NCBI GenBank assembly: GCA_019633425.1
Contig: WSUB01000009.1
Coordinates: 372,001-436,000, forward strand
DNA: 64,000 nucleotides
Direction of reading: 5' to 3'
Source of the DNA: Tulasnella sp. 424
Taxonomy: Eukaryota > Basidiomycota > Agaricomycetes > Cantharellales > Tulasnellaceae
Each line of letters begins with the position of its first letter. Position 1 is the stretch's first letter. The position numbers and the translations under genes are program-made. Below the pieces are notes generated by a model, which was given only the letters and a program-made list of their open reading frames with translations, searched no databases and was not told where the DNA came from. Shown one piece after another: positions 39,526-51,485 of the stretch.

Positions 39526-42500
39526 ATGACATTGTCGTTCGCTAGACATACTGTGGTTATCACTGGCGCAGGAGGTGGACTAGGTCGCGCGTATTCGGTA
39601 TTCTTTGGTTCACGGGGAGCGAACGTCGTGGTGAACGACGTGAGCAAGGAAAATGCCCAAAAGGTCGTTGATCAAATCGTAAAAGGTACTTGTGTCCCCT
39701 ACTGTACGTTGGTATATCAGTTCGTTTGTTGATCGTATTCTGGCTATGCTTTTTAGCTGGTGGAAAGGCTGTGGCCAACACTTCGTCGGTCTTGGACGGC
39801 GCTGCCGTCATTAAGACTGCTATCGACAACTTTGGCACGGTTACGATGTGAGCTCGGACATGCGATAAAGATGGAACTTGAGAGACTGATTTTTGTTCTG
39901 CTAGACTTATCAATAATGCTGGCATTCTACGGTAGGAGTTTGGACCGGGATCGGTCGTCATAAGGCCCCCTTTTTGACCCATGGCTCAAACTTCAATAGG
40001 GACAAGGGCTTCAAGAACATGAGCGATGCTGTAAGCGATGAGCGACCCAAGCTATTATTCCAAAAGCTGACTAGGGCTCCGCTTTACAGGAATTCGACCT
40101 TGTCCAACAAGTCCATGTCAAGGGCGCGTTCGCTTGCACCAAAGCCGCATGGCCTCACTTCCGCAAGCAGAAATTCGGTCGTGTTATTAACACCGCAAGC
40201 GCTGCTGGCTTGTTTGGTAACTTTGGCCAGGCCAATTACTCGGCGGCCAAAATGGCGTTGGTTACTTTCACCAAGACTTTGGCTGTTGAAGGTGCCAAGT
40301 ATAATATCAAGAGCTCTGCTATCGCTCCGGTACGCTTATAGATGCTTTGCCAACGTATTCCTCTTGGCTGATTAGGGCGCTCGTTTCTTTTCACTGGTAG
40401 ATCGCTGCCTCACCGATGACCGAAACCATCATGCCACCAGAAATGCTTGCATCTCTCTCACCAGAATTCATCGTCCCCCTTGTTGCCGTTCTTTCGCACC
40501 CAGATGGACCCGATGCCTCTGGCAAAGTCTTTGAACTTGGTGCTGGCTTTGTGGCTGAAATTCGATGGGAGCGAACCAAGGGTGCCCACTTCAAGACCGA
40601 CGCAACCTTCACCCCTTCTGCTATCAAGCAACGGTGGAATGAGATTACCGATTTTACGAACCCAGACCATCCCAAGTCGTTAATGGACAACGACGTCCAG
40701 GTGAGCCTCGAACCGGTTCTGTATTGCGAAGTGGGATTGCTCACATTCGGTCGGGCTAGGCACATCTCGCTGCTGCACGGGCAGCTGAATCAGCTAAGCC
40801 CAACTCTCAAGTCCGGTTTGACGGCAAGACCGTGATCATTACCGGTGCTGGTGCTGGCCTGGGCCGAATTTACGCCTTGATGTACGCCAAACTGGGTGCG
40901 AATGTTGTGGTCAACGACGTCAGCGAGAAAGGTGCCACCTCCGTTGTCGACGAGATCAAGAAAGGTTCGTGTTATGTCTCTTCGTGTGACGGTGGATGAG
41001 CTGGGTTCTCTGACACCCCGTTTCTCTGCAGCTGGGGGCAAGGCCGTGGCTGCTGTTTCATCCGCTGAAGATGGCGAGAAGATCGTGAAGACTGCTCTGG
41101 ATGCCTTCGGCACCGTTCACGTTTTGGTGGCCAACGCTGGTATTTTGAGGGACAAATCTTTCGCTGCCATGACAGAAACAGAGTGGGACCAAGTTATGGC
41201 GGTTCATCTCCGGTAAGCTTATTTGTCTGACGAGATTGAGAAGACTCTCATCGCTTACACCAACGCAAAAGGGGAACGTACAAGGTTGGGGAGCAATTGC
41301 AACGTTATTGTCCAGCTGGCTGAGTTTCCTCGATCATAGTGTGCCAAGGCAGTTTGGCCCGTTTTCCAGAAGCAGAAGTATGGTCGAATTATCACCACTA
41401 GCTCTGGTGTCGGACTATGTGCGTGTCTTAACGACACTTTAATCCGCAATATTGACTGGTTATCCTGCAGATGGCAACTTTGGTCAAGCCAACTATTCCT
41501 CCGCGAAAGGTGCCATCATTGGTTTAACCAAGACACTTGCGATCGAGGGACGAAAGTACGGCATTTTGGCCAACGTTTTGGCTCCCTCTGCCGGAACTGC
41601 CATGACACAGACTATCTGGTAAGTCGAATATCTCGTCTTTCGTACTCAGCAGGCTTATGCACCACCAATCCAGGCCACAAGAACTCGTAGACGCCATGAA
41701 GGTATGTATTTCTCCCCTCACGTTTTTGAAACTGCTGATGATCCCTTGGACTTTAGCCTGACTTCGTCGCACCGATTGTCGGATATTTGACTTCCGAAGG
41801 TAGAAGTTTACAACCGAGGATGGAGGGTTCGTCGCTAAACTCCTAAAATTGCAGATAATCAGGATACTAGTGGCCAAATCTTCGAAAGTGCTGGAGGTTG
41901 GTGTGCCCAAGTCCGCTGGCAAAGGAGCGCCGGCCATGGGTTCCCTCACAACAAGCCTTTGTCACCTGAGGATGTGGCGGCCAAGTGGAACGCTATCACT
42001 CGCTTCGGTATGTGAGCACCTAGTTCATTTGCTTCGGTGCACGCTGACGATGTTCTGGCCAAAGATGAGAAAGCCACTTACCCAGCATCCACGCAGGAGT
42101 CGCTCCAGCAGGTATGTGTAACCCTTCTTCTCCAATCGGTGAGCTGATATCTGATTTACTCAGATTGTCGAGAACTTCAACAACAATGCCAGAGAATCCA
42201 ACGTCGCCGACGAGGGAGACCCAGAAATTGTCAGCAAGGCAAAGCAAGAGCCGATCGAACCATCGGAATTCTCTTACACCGAGCGAGATGTCATCTTATA
42301 CAATCTTGGCGTCGGTGCTACTGAGAAAGAGCTCCACTGGGTCTTCGAAGGCGACGAACAGTTCCAGGCTATTCCTACGTTCGGCGTCATTCCACAATTC
42401 CATGCGTCATCAGGCGTATCGTTTGACTGGTTACCTAACTTCAACCCGGTGAGTACACAATGTGAGCTCGGGCCTTCCATCCTCATTAAGTTAACCACTG

Positions 42501-43431
42501 TACCCTAGGCCAAGCTCCTTCACGGAGAACAATACTTGTCAATCAAGAAACGTATTCCTACCAGCGCGACATTAACCAACCATGTCAAGCTGCTAGAAGT
42601 CCTCGACAAAGGCAAAGCCGCTGCTTGTACGGTGCAAGTTGAGACCAAGGACGCGAGTGGCGATGTTGTCTTTGAGAACCAGTCTACCGTATTCCTGAGA
42701 GGGTGTGGTGGATTTGGTGGCAAGAAGACCGGCAAAGGTCAGTGCTGTCAACCTGGTCGGAACCTCCAGTCCTAAAGTGTGGAGTAATTTCAGATCGTGG
42801 ACCAGCCACTGCAGCGAATGTTCCACCTAAACGACAACCCGATGCCGTTGTCGAGGAGAAGACGACGGAGTCCCAGGCCGCCTTGTACAGGTATAACGTC
42901 TTGCGTGTGACCCGTTTGAACCCACATTGACCGCTTGGGGCGTTCGTAGGTTGAGTGGTGACTTGAATCCTCTTCACGTATGTTAACTCCAGCCCGCTGA
43001 AGATTCGACGTATGCTAACAGTGTTGCGGCGTATAGATCCTCCCCGAATTTGCGGCCATCGGTGGCTTCGACAAGCCTATCCTCCATGGTGAGCATCTTT
43101 TGGCGTATCCCGTCAGAAACTTCCCTTACACCTGTGAACAGGTCTTTGTAGCCTGGGCTTTGCTGGAAAACATGTTTTCAAGACATTCGGCGAATTCAAG
43201 GACATCAAGACGAGGTTTGCTGGCGTTGTCATTCCTGGACAAACGTTGGTCACTGAGATGTGGAAGGAGGGTGACAAGGTCATCTTTGGTAGGTCGAAGC
43301 ATCACAAAATTAAACGCCATTGAACTGACGGATCTCTCCTTTTAGTCGCGAAAGTCAAGGAAACCGGAAAAGTGGTCCTTACATCTGCAGCCGCGACCCT
43401 CGTGACCGGTGCGCCAAAAGCTAAGCTGTAG
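39526..43431 (+). CDS. FOX2: Peroxisomal multifunctional enzyme type 2 (hydratase/dehydrogenase)
   Basis: Catalyses the second and third steps of peroxisomal fatty-acid beta-oxidation: 2-enoyl-CoA hydration and (3R)-hydroxyacyl-CoA dehydrogenation. Twenty-two exons close in phase to 889 residues; the first is 39526-39685 and the last 43346-43431. Two SDR domains in tandem: Rossmann [11 protein letters not shown] (about 13) with catalytic NYSAAK, and [11 protein letters not shown] (about 309) with NYSSAK. A MaoC-type hydratase-2 domain follows from about 610, with LSGDLNPLH then [19 protein letters not shown]. The C-terminus is AKL, a peroxisomal targeting signal type 1. Domain order and length match fungal Fox2; there is no SCP2 domain. 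Exon 9 (41272-41284) is 13 nt. Intron 41285-41339 begins GTTGGG. Confidence 0.95.
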
Positions 43432-43556
43432 AATTTCTTCGTATGTACAAAATCCATGTCACCGTCTTTAATATCGATCGCTTCTACTGCTCAAACGGGC
43501 TTGGGTCACGGCGGTTGCGTGACATGGATAAAGAACCCAAAGTCCACGACGTGACA

Positions 43557-46406
43557 TTAAGCGCGGGCATCAATCCCCGTCTTCTGGAGTCTCTTGCAAT
43601 CCTTCTTGTGACGCTTCGTCCAATGCTCCTAATATCCGTGACTTATCAGAATATCATTCAGATCACCCTTCAGCGAACATGTCAACGCACCGCTTGACAT
43701 TCCCTGCTGCAATAGTAGACGGCACGACAGGCTGTGTCCCTAGTGGCAAATGCGCATAAGCTGGTCGTGCTCCGAAGCTAATTTGATTCGAAACCCACAG
43801 GCGTAAATTGTGAGGGGTACCACACATGGAGCAGACCCGGGCAGAGAGGCCGTCTCTTTTACCAGTGGTGGATTCGACGAGGAATCCACCGTCCTCTGGA
43901 GTATTCATGGTGTGCACTTTCTTGCCCTTCATTCCTTCCTCGTGCTTCTTCAGCGCATCTGAAGCAAGGGGTAGCATCCAAGTTTTGGACCCTTGCCTGT
44001 GGGATCCAGGGAGTGACAAGGCGTCCTCGACTGCTGCGACAGCTTCGGCTTTGTCAAAACTCGTTGGATCGAAATAGGGGTTGGCCCAAGGTGTCAGGCC
44101 TTTATCCTTGTAATTCATGGAGCTGTAGATTTGTAATAGAATTTCTCGCTTCTCCTTGTAATCTCCTGTGCTGAGCTTTTCAAGGTCTTCCTTCCAGTGC
44201 GTAACGGTCTTCCCGTCTTCTCTGGGGCATGCACCAAAGCCGTCCAATACTTCAACTTTACCGTTGCTTTCGCTCGCAGGAAATACCGACTCGCACTTAT
44301 AATATAAGTGAGTGGAGCTTCACTGTACGATAGTATGGACGCGGCCGTACCAGGACATCATGCTCCCACCTGTCGCCCACTACGGACCCGGATCAGCGTA
44401 CATCACCGGACGTGAACACTGAACCTTACAGTCATAAAGCCACTCAATAACATCCCCTGGCTTGCGCCACATATGTGCCACTTTCCATCTATCCCGAGAT
44501 ACAGGGGAGAGGTGAATACACGATGTTCGTCTGATACATAAGCAGACCGACTCACTTCGGCTCAGGAATTGACTCCCATCCACGCTACGTAATTGAGAGA
44601 GTGTCAGAAAATAATTAAAAATAATGCATTAGGGACGTTACTTGGTTGATCCACATCATGTCGATCGCCCGGCAGTCCTGCAATCGGGTCAGCACCATCA
44701 TCTCTCACAACCTCACCAATCACTCTCTTCACCTTTGGCCCAAACACAGACCCATCCTTGAAGTCGGTCCAAAGATGAGCATGATAGTTGCGTGTCCATC
44801 CCATCAAGGGAGTGATGATCTTGTCTGCCAGAACCGCCAAGGAAAGGCCACCCGAGATTTTGACGCGTCTCCACACCTTGACCGATTCTTCGCCCCTGAG
44901 AACAAAATCAGATTCTAATGTAAAGCTTCATAACAGAAGGGCCCCTCACGTCAATTGGATATTTAGAATATAGTCCGAACGCTCAAGCTCAGACGTATCG
45001 AGAGCTTCGAGCCGCTTAATCTACAAAGGGGATGTCGACGATTCACCCAATGAATATCTCGCCTTCTGCTAACCTTCTTTTCGATCAGGGCGTTCACAAA
45101 CTGTTTTTCTGGAGATATCATGTTGAAATACATCCCACTAGTTGTCATTGTTCGCATGGTAGCCGGATCCAGCCCAAAACTCTCGGTGTCGTCGTCGTCA
45201 TCGTCGTCGGTGTCCTGAAAGAGTGTTTGACGTCAGTGCCTTGGCCAGCGGATCAATGGAGTCAGACATGCAGGCGACAGGCCCCATCTACGGACGCGTC
45301 CATCTTGATCAGCTCGGGGCGTGAAGGTGTAGGGGTCTGGGGTAGGAATGCTGGTCATCAATGTGACCCCCTGGCGCAGTATTCTGGCAACGAACGTACG
45401 TCCCCAGAAAGCTCTAGGAAGTCCAAACCCTGTGTCTTTAGGGTGCAGAGTAACAAATCTTGGCCTTGACATAGTAAAATCGAGGTGTGGAAAAACCTGA
45501 GCGCGTTAAAGTCTGAATGAAGAAGAAGAGATCAGAAACGCTGGCGGTACGTCAAAAGGAATGCCCGTCATTGGAGTGCCTATCTGTTGCTGACGTTTTG
45601 TGTTCTATCCCGCGTACTGTTAGATGATGGTCAGGAGTGGAGTAGAAGGAGAGGTACGTCCCGTCTGGGAGGATCGCTGGACAAAGTCCAAATCCATCAC
45701 GTCTCACGTGAGGCGGGAAACTGATCCGCGCCCACGTGAGTTGAGAAGCCGCCACTGGGGATCAGAATACTAGCTCGTCATTCCCTCTTCTGGTTACATC
45801 AAAAATCTACTCAATATCCACAGAGGTGTTCAAAGTGCTCTGGAGTGAAGAGCGATTGCCACAGGGCAAGATCAGATGTAAAGTCAGAATACGATATCTG
45901 AGAAATGACCACTTTTCAAGGGGCGCTCACGTAGTCTGAGAAGAGATCTTGTCCTTGGACGAGTGTAAATATGCTCAGCTGAAGCTCGGGGCTGCCAGAC
46001 ATGCAATCGTCACAGGCAATCCCACGATTACTTCCCCATCAAGCTGCAGCATCTCATTGCTCATACTTGGCTCCAGAATGCCAATTTAGCACCTCCTCAG
46101 TGCCATATGCGATACCAAGTTGAACTCCATTAGCACTATTGAACCATGATTTAAGCACCACTGGATCCTGGTAAGGGGGCCGGATCGCGAGAATCCGAAG
46201 CTAATGTTAGCCGAGACTGCTCAAGAATCAGCAATACCTTTGAGTGGTTTAGCTATATATGCAATGTATGCTGTGAATACCACAGACATCCCTAATCATT
46301 GGTTGGATGCTGATTAACCTGCCGCCCGTGGTGCAGAGGCAGATTCAAGGCATCGTGTGGAGCCAACAATGCTATTTCGGGGATAAATGCGAATTCGGAT
46401 AACCCT
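43557..46406 (-). CDS. pRiA4b ORF-3-like protein with C-terminal MYND zinc finger (5' end unresolved)
   Basis: Sixteen visible exons close in phase to TAA 43557-43559; about 613 residues, and the start lies further upstream. Exons: 46319-46406, 46067-46200, 45931-45991, 45822-45897, 45618-45754, 45296-45496, 45074-45214, 44950-45020, 44733-44895, 44642-44677, 44556-44584, 44430-44488, 44351-44379, 43799-44295, 43691-43739 and 43557-43628. The N-terminal part (GVQLGIAYGTEEVLNWHSG, LWQSLFTPEHFEHL) is not recognised. An Asp run (DTDDDDDDDTESFGLDP) leads to the pRiA4b ORF-3 fold: VWRRVKISGGLSLAVLADKI, GWTRNYHAHLW, DGSVFGPK, AIDMMWINQ, DVIEWLYDLGDRWEHDVL and DGFGACPRED. The tail is MYND-like: CSMCG, then DTACRAVYYCSRECQ and HWTKRHKKDC. 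One zinc Cys is replaced by Asp. Function unknown; protein-protein interaction is likely. Confidence 0.72.
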
Positions 46407-46538
46407 CTGAGATAAATCTTGTGAAACGCTGGTTGACCGTTCGGTTGCTTACATGATCTCCGGTTGGAAAGCGTGACTCGGATGACCTCACGCGCGCTGG
46501 AGTCGTCGAACTCCCACGGTCCTTTTGCGATTTCGAAA

Positions 46539-48106
46539 ATGCTCCCTTTCCGTCGCCTTACCTCTATTGTTCGGACCCACGCAGGACCAACAAGACTACC
46601 TGCAATAACTCATGCCAGACCCATAAATTCATTCACATCTCGATATCCTCTGCTCCGATGCAATTCTACCCTTGCACCTGAACCAACGGAGCCTTCCTCT
46701 ACTGCGCCCCCTCCCAGGACACCAAAACCCAAACCCAACAAGTCTGCTACAGCTCTAAAGAGGACCGCATCAGCTTCGCTTCCCATTCGACACAATCCTA
46801 CTCCGACAAGAGGTGATATTCGCCCGGTCTTTACGTTTTCGACCGTCGAGAAATACAACCGGTTTGCTTTGTCGCGTCTTTTACCTTCCGCAATCGAGTT
46901 TGAGGAAGCTTTCTGGGTCCCAGCGGTGCGTTAACAACTCGTGAAGTATCATATCATCGCTCTAAATGACCTTTACAGTGGAGTTACAAAGGGGAGCCCT
47001 GTGAAGTGTGGGTGTTCTTCAATGGTAGTGTGGTCATCTGGGGGGCCGGTGAGGACGCAGCCCGAAAATTCATCTCGGACGTCTTCGAGAGAGATAGGTC
47101 TAGCACATTCGGGAAAATCTTGGCTCATGCGGAGTCTGAGGAGTTGGAGTTCGTCACGGACCCGAACGAGTAAGCCGCCTTGTCCGATTTGCCCCGAACG
47201 TTCCTCGGCTAATGTGAACGTGGTCGACCAATCACCGCAGAACTACCCGGTTACAGGGTGATCTTATCATCCTCGGCCAAGCACCTACTTTAAACGACTT
47301 CGACCTACCCAAACTTTCACCGAGGAAAGCTGAGAAGGCTAGCCTCCCACTCGAAACGACCGCTGCGCGCTATGCGTTCTCCCATGCACTGGCACGCTCA
47401 ACTTCACTTGCGTCGCTGGAGACGTCGCTAGAGAACTATCTCCAATCCGTGTCATCCCTGCCGGCCACTCTGGTTGCAACGGGCAAGCCAGGCCTTGAGA
47501 GGAAGGAGCTAATCATGAAGCTTGGGGAGTTGCTCAAACTTCGCCAGAGCCTAAATTTGACTGAAGAGAGCTTCAGCGATACTCCGGATTTTTACTGGGC
47601 GGAGCCCGCTTTGGAAGGTGCGACGATTTAGAGTAGACGAATGTACGTCTAGCCGTTAACCCAAACACTCGGCACCTCAGAATACTTCAATTCCGTGAGC
47701 AAAGCACTGGAGATTAAGTTGCGGACGAAGTCGGTCAATGACAAGATCACATATGCTGCCGAGGTATTTGTCCCCTTTGTTGCAAGACAGAAAACGTTGA
47801 CTGACGTGGTTCCTAAGTTACAATCCACGCTCCGTGAGCTGTTGACTGAGGTTAGTTACGGTTGAACCTCTGTGTCACGTCATCACTGACACTCTGTGAT
47901 TTAGTCAACCGCACATCGAATGGAGTTGATTATCATTGCTCTAATTGCTGTCGAGGTTGTCATCGTGAGTCGTGGCCTTCGAAATGACCGTCCTCGGCGA
48001 CTTACCGAATATTGCTTTCTCGCCTTAGGCCTTCATTCGAGACGGACCAGAGCTTTGGGAAGAAATATTTGGCAAGGACGCCAAGGGCAAGTCAAAGCGG
48101 CATTAA
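46539..48106 (+). CDS. DUF155 / RMND1-type mitochondrial inner-membrane protein
   Basis: DUF155 proteins (RMND1 in humans, Mrx10/Rmd1 relatives in yeast) act in mitochondrial translation or membrane organisation. Seven exons, 46539-46925, 46979-47169, 47241-47617, 47681-47763, 47818-47850, 47905-47964 and 48029-48106, give 402 residues in phase. The N-terminus MLPFRRLTSIVRTH is a typical mitochondrial presequence. A Pro/Lys-rich linker follows. The DUF155 core reads EVWVFFNGSVVIWGAGEDAA, FISDVFERD, LEFVTDPNE, LQGDLIILG and ARYAFSHALARSTSLASLE. Near the end is a transmembrane helix, MELIIIALIAVEVVIAFI, as in the family. An in-frame ATG at 46482 would add 19 residues before the presequence; I prefer 46539 because it puts the presequence at the start. 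Confidence 0.85.
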
Positions 48107-50245
48107 TACAACACGGCCATCACCCCTCAACCACATAGACTTAATCTGTATACTCCGCATTCTAATGCATAGACTAAGTTTCCCTGAACAGCAGACACGA
48201 GCAAATAGGCAATCCCCGCACGCACGTGACATGAATCGGCTATCGGTTTGGAACGCTGGGGCTGGCAAAGTGTGCCTCTTTCAGTTTCGCCGCTCAATTC
48301 GCCAATCTTCCAGAACAATAAACAGGACACGACGTCATTAATTTATTGTTACCAAGGCTTGGGTCTTGATATCTCCGAGAACGCTGCAGCCGAACGCTCA
48401 AACAAAGCCGAGAGGCGGTCGTAACTCGCAGACCCGCATCGATTGACCAACCAGCACGCCTTATCAAGCGTGTCAACGCATCCTTAGGCTTGGGTACTGC
48501 ACACATTTTTGCATACGCGTCCATGGGAAGAACGACTCCTCTGTATCCAACGACGGGGTATTCAGGTTGAATCCGTTGCGGGGACTTTCAGCTGAACCTC
48601 GACAGATAGGAGGTCTTCAACGACGTCGTCTGTGTATTGGTGACGCAGATAGGCTTGTGGTGAAGCGAGGGTTGTCCACCACTAGTCTGATTCGAATGCA
48701 ATCCTCGCTGAAAGATCAGAAACTAGACCAAAGATCACTCGGACCATTCTCGACCTAACGCGAGTCTTCTCCGATAGATTTTTTTCATCGTCGTTCATTA
48801 ATCTCCTACGGATCGCATATTAGACTGTTCCATGACGAGGGCGCTGACGACACCCTCCATGATGGTTCTCGACGTTTTTGGCAGTTGTTCAGAGGAGCGC
48901 TTTCAATGGGGACTTCCCCGCTTTGTCACGGCAATCACGGAGACCGCTCTGGCCCTCGACCCAGGCCGCACCAATCACGGACCCCAATACCACTTGAAGA
49001 CTAGCACAGCCCAAAGGCCTGCAATCCATGCTGCTTCTGTTTACATGCCTCATTTAGGCCCTGTTGCCCATGTCTCCACATCGCGCTTTTCATGCGGATC
49101 TATCAGAACGCCATGGGAAGATTCCCCCGACATCCTCACTGGCTCGACGAATTGTTAGCGACAAAGGTGGAGACGAACTGCGATGAGAAGGATAGTTCGG
49201 GGTGATTCGTATATCGCGTATCAGAAAATTTTCTGTTTTCGCTCTCCGCTCTACATGCCTCAAGTGGTTCTCGGTGTAGGCCGTGCCTTTTCAACGTGGG
49301 TGTGCTTTCTACGCGGAGAGACACTGCAAAAGTCTCGTTCAAGCTCTCTCTCACCCTTCCACCACTGAGAATCTCCACACGCACGATCGCCAGCGTATGG
49401 TATCCCCAAGACTTTGTGCGAGGGTTAGTAGTCTAGTTTAGTCCGCTGACGATGGGGATCCTACTCAAAATCGACGGCTTTCGGCTCGGACAGTGGTCAG
49501 AATGATCATGCATGACACCCCCAAACGTAACAGACTCGTCCGGAGCTAAAACTTAGAGCTCAGCTAAGACGGTTAACCTGAGTTGGAGATGAAGAAAACA
49601 CCGTTTCGCAGCGACTTGGACAATGGTGGAGCCGCCTTCATTCTGTCCTCCTTGCGAGTTGCAAGCAGGCAGGCGACTTTGCCGTTCATTACGAAGTCTC
49701 TGGTCACAGGGGGATACCGATCGATTATTGGATGCTGTTGTTAGGTTTAACTGCTCCCGTCTGTATCGCGCACCAGGCCGTATAGCCGCACAGAGTTAAC
49801 CGCAGGTGCGGGCCACGATGAAGCTTTATTTTGAAATTTCATGCTCCCGCGGCGGATCCGTCTGCACTAGATTGAAAATTTGCAAAAGATGACATATATT
49901 TCCTGCACACCCGCGAGAAGCAAGGATGCCGCACGTCTGTTTGAGGCAGCTATGATCCCGCGGAGAGTGTCGACCATGACTCTCGTCGGAGTAATTGACA
50001 ACAACAAATCGTTAATTGCGAAATTGCGTTCTGGAGTTCGTGATTTCCGCGGATCAGGAGACAGGAGGTGGTATACGAAACGCATACTATGGGGACGTAC
50101 GTTCGTGCTATCGCTCGCTTCTGCCTGCGTGCCACGGGGCAAAGGCTTATTCTGACCTCGTAGACCAGCACACCAATCACGCAGCAGACCCAAACTTTAG
50201 GTGAAGGTATTAGCCGGTGGAGTATTCTGACGTCCTGAGCAAAGC
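48107..50245. other. Gene-poor intergenic region, about 2.1 kb
   Basis: No gene supported. Short open frames near 48836-49158 and 49880-50155 lack motifs and splice continuity. Confidence 0.45.
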
Positions 50246-50252
50246 TATAAAA
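50246..50252 (+). promoter_or_regulatory. TATA box of the first Cys-rich protein gene
   Basis: TATAAAA at 50246-50252, about 260 bases before the ATG at 50510, followed by a CT-rich leader. A clear TATA box suggests regulated expression. Confidence 0.6.
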
Positions 50253-50509
50253 GGACGGGTAGAGGGGTAGCTACTTTCACCAGCAAACCCGCTCACCAAC
50301 TCCTCTTCAGCTACTCAACTCTCCAAATCTTCCGCTCAACGCGCTTTGCTGCCGGATTCAGCACCACGCCCAGTTAACTTCCCAAGGTGCGCGATGAAAT
50401 GGTCTGAACCTCTTCTCTCTCAGACTTTGACAAACTCTTCCCTTTTGTAGTTCTTCACGACTTTTTACGCCCCGTGTTTACGACCTTTATTCGTCTTCTT
50501 TATCTCATA

Positions 50510-50913
50510 ATGTGCCACAACGTACGTCAACCGAGCTCCGGACGAGACTTTTAGACCCACTTTGGCTGACCGAGCGCCTCCCGCATTCTGTGATCCTGCA
50601 GTTCATCGAGGGACGTCATCACAAAGGCTGTGACTGCTTTGAAGCCATGGACACAGCGCGAGTAGACTGCAAGATGGCCAACTGCGTCTTCAGCGCGTCG
50701 CATCCTCCCGCCAACTCTTGCGACACCCATCATCTGTGTAACAAGTACGTCAGGATTGTTTCACTTACCGGAAAGCGCGAGGTCTCTGACTCAACGTGTG
50801 GTTGCAGATACATGTCCCTGCCGGTCAAGAAGGCTATTCGATCGAGCCCGTACAAGTGCGCTGCTTGTGCCGCTCGCGTCCGCGAGACCGAGCGCATTCT
50901 CGTACAGGCTTGA
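50510..50913 (+). CDS. Small Cys-rich protein, copy 1
   Basis: Three exons, 50510-50521 (12 nt: ATG TGC CAC AAC), 50602-50744 and 50808-50913, give 86 residues in phase. No signal peptide, so it is probably intracellular. Cysteines and histidines are spaced like a small zinc-binding protein: GRHHKGCDC, VDCKMANCVFSASHP, SCDTHHLCNKYM and YKCAACAAR. It aligns with the second copy at 58490-58919 across VDCxxxxCxxSxxHP and CxxYM. The MC-start with C..VDC..C..S..H pattern recurs in many uncharacterised basidiomycete mini-proteins. Function unknown. A TATA box lies upstream and HSP90 downstream on the same strand. Confidence 0.7.
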
Positions 50914-51244
50914 TTTTCCCGCTCAGTAGCCAATAGAAGTGTCTGGGTGCTTCGGTTTCTCGATTGTTCTTCAGGCAGTGGCAGTTGATGTGTACGGGGA
51001 AGGCAGGGCCGTTTCCTCATTAGAAGATTTCTGACTTGTTCCGTTTTCGACTATTTGCACCCCATCTTCGTTTTTCCGGTTAGTTTTTACCCTTCGTCGC
51101 CGTTGTTTTCGGACTCTTTCTTTCGCGATTCACTGTTGTAGTATAATATAACTGGGTTATTCTCCGCTCAGCATTAGGCGTATGCGACCTGGCCCATATG
51201 TGGTATATGAAGAACAAGGGTTTCTTGATTTCCTTTTTGTCGTG
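50914..51244. other. Intergenic, distal HSP90 promoter
   Basis: T-rich 3' flank of the Cys-rich gene, then the start of the HSP90 promoter. No gene. Confidence 0.5.
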
Positions 51245-51257
51245 GAATGTTCTGGAA
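51245..51257 (+). promoter_or_regulatory. Heat-shock element 1 upstream of HSP90
   Basis: GAATGTTCTGGAA: three perfect alternating nGAAn units (GAA-2-TTC-2-GAA) 102 bases before the TATA box. This is a canonical Hsf1 trimer site. Confidence 0.85.
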
Positions 51258-51321
51258 AAATCAGAGGGTCCTCAGGGCGGGGGAAAGAAGCGCCCAGTTC
51301 AGATTGACTGTGGTCGCTGGA

Positions 51322-51334
51322 GAACATTCGAGAA
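51322..51334 (+). promoter_or_regulatory. Heat-shock element 2 upstream of HSP90
   Basis: GAACATTCGAGAA: a second perfect three-unit GAA-2-TTC-2-GAA site, with a fourth TTC four bases later (51338-51340). It lies 25 bases before the TATA box. Confidence 0.88.
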
Positions 51335-51358
51335 TAATTCAACCCAACTGGTCTACTG

Positions 51359-51364
51359 TATAAA
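51359..51364 (+). promoter_or_regulatory. TATA box of HSP90
   Basis: TATAAA at 51359-51364, 122 bases before the ATG and just after the second heat-shock element. Confidence 0.75.
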
Positions 51365-51485
51365 GAGCCCATCTACAGATCTCTCTTTCTCTTCGCCCAC
51401 CTGCTTCTCCCCCTTTCGCTCTCATATCTCTCTCTCCATCTTCCTCCCTACTCTTCCATTACTACCTACCCATCCACGCTTCACC

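Noticed and set aside
46482..46538. Upstream in-frame ATG of the DUF155 gene
   Set aside because: It would place 19 polar residues before a good mitochondrial presequence; the ATG at 46539 is preferred but not proven.
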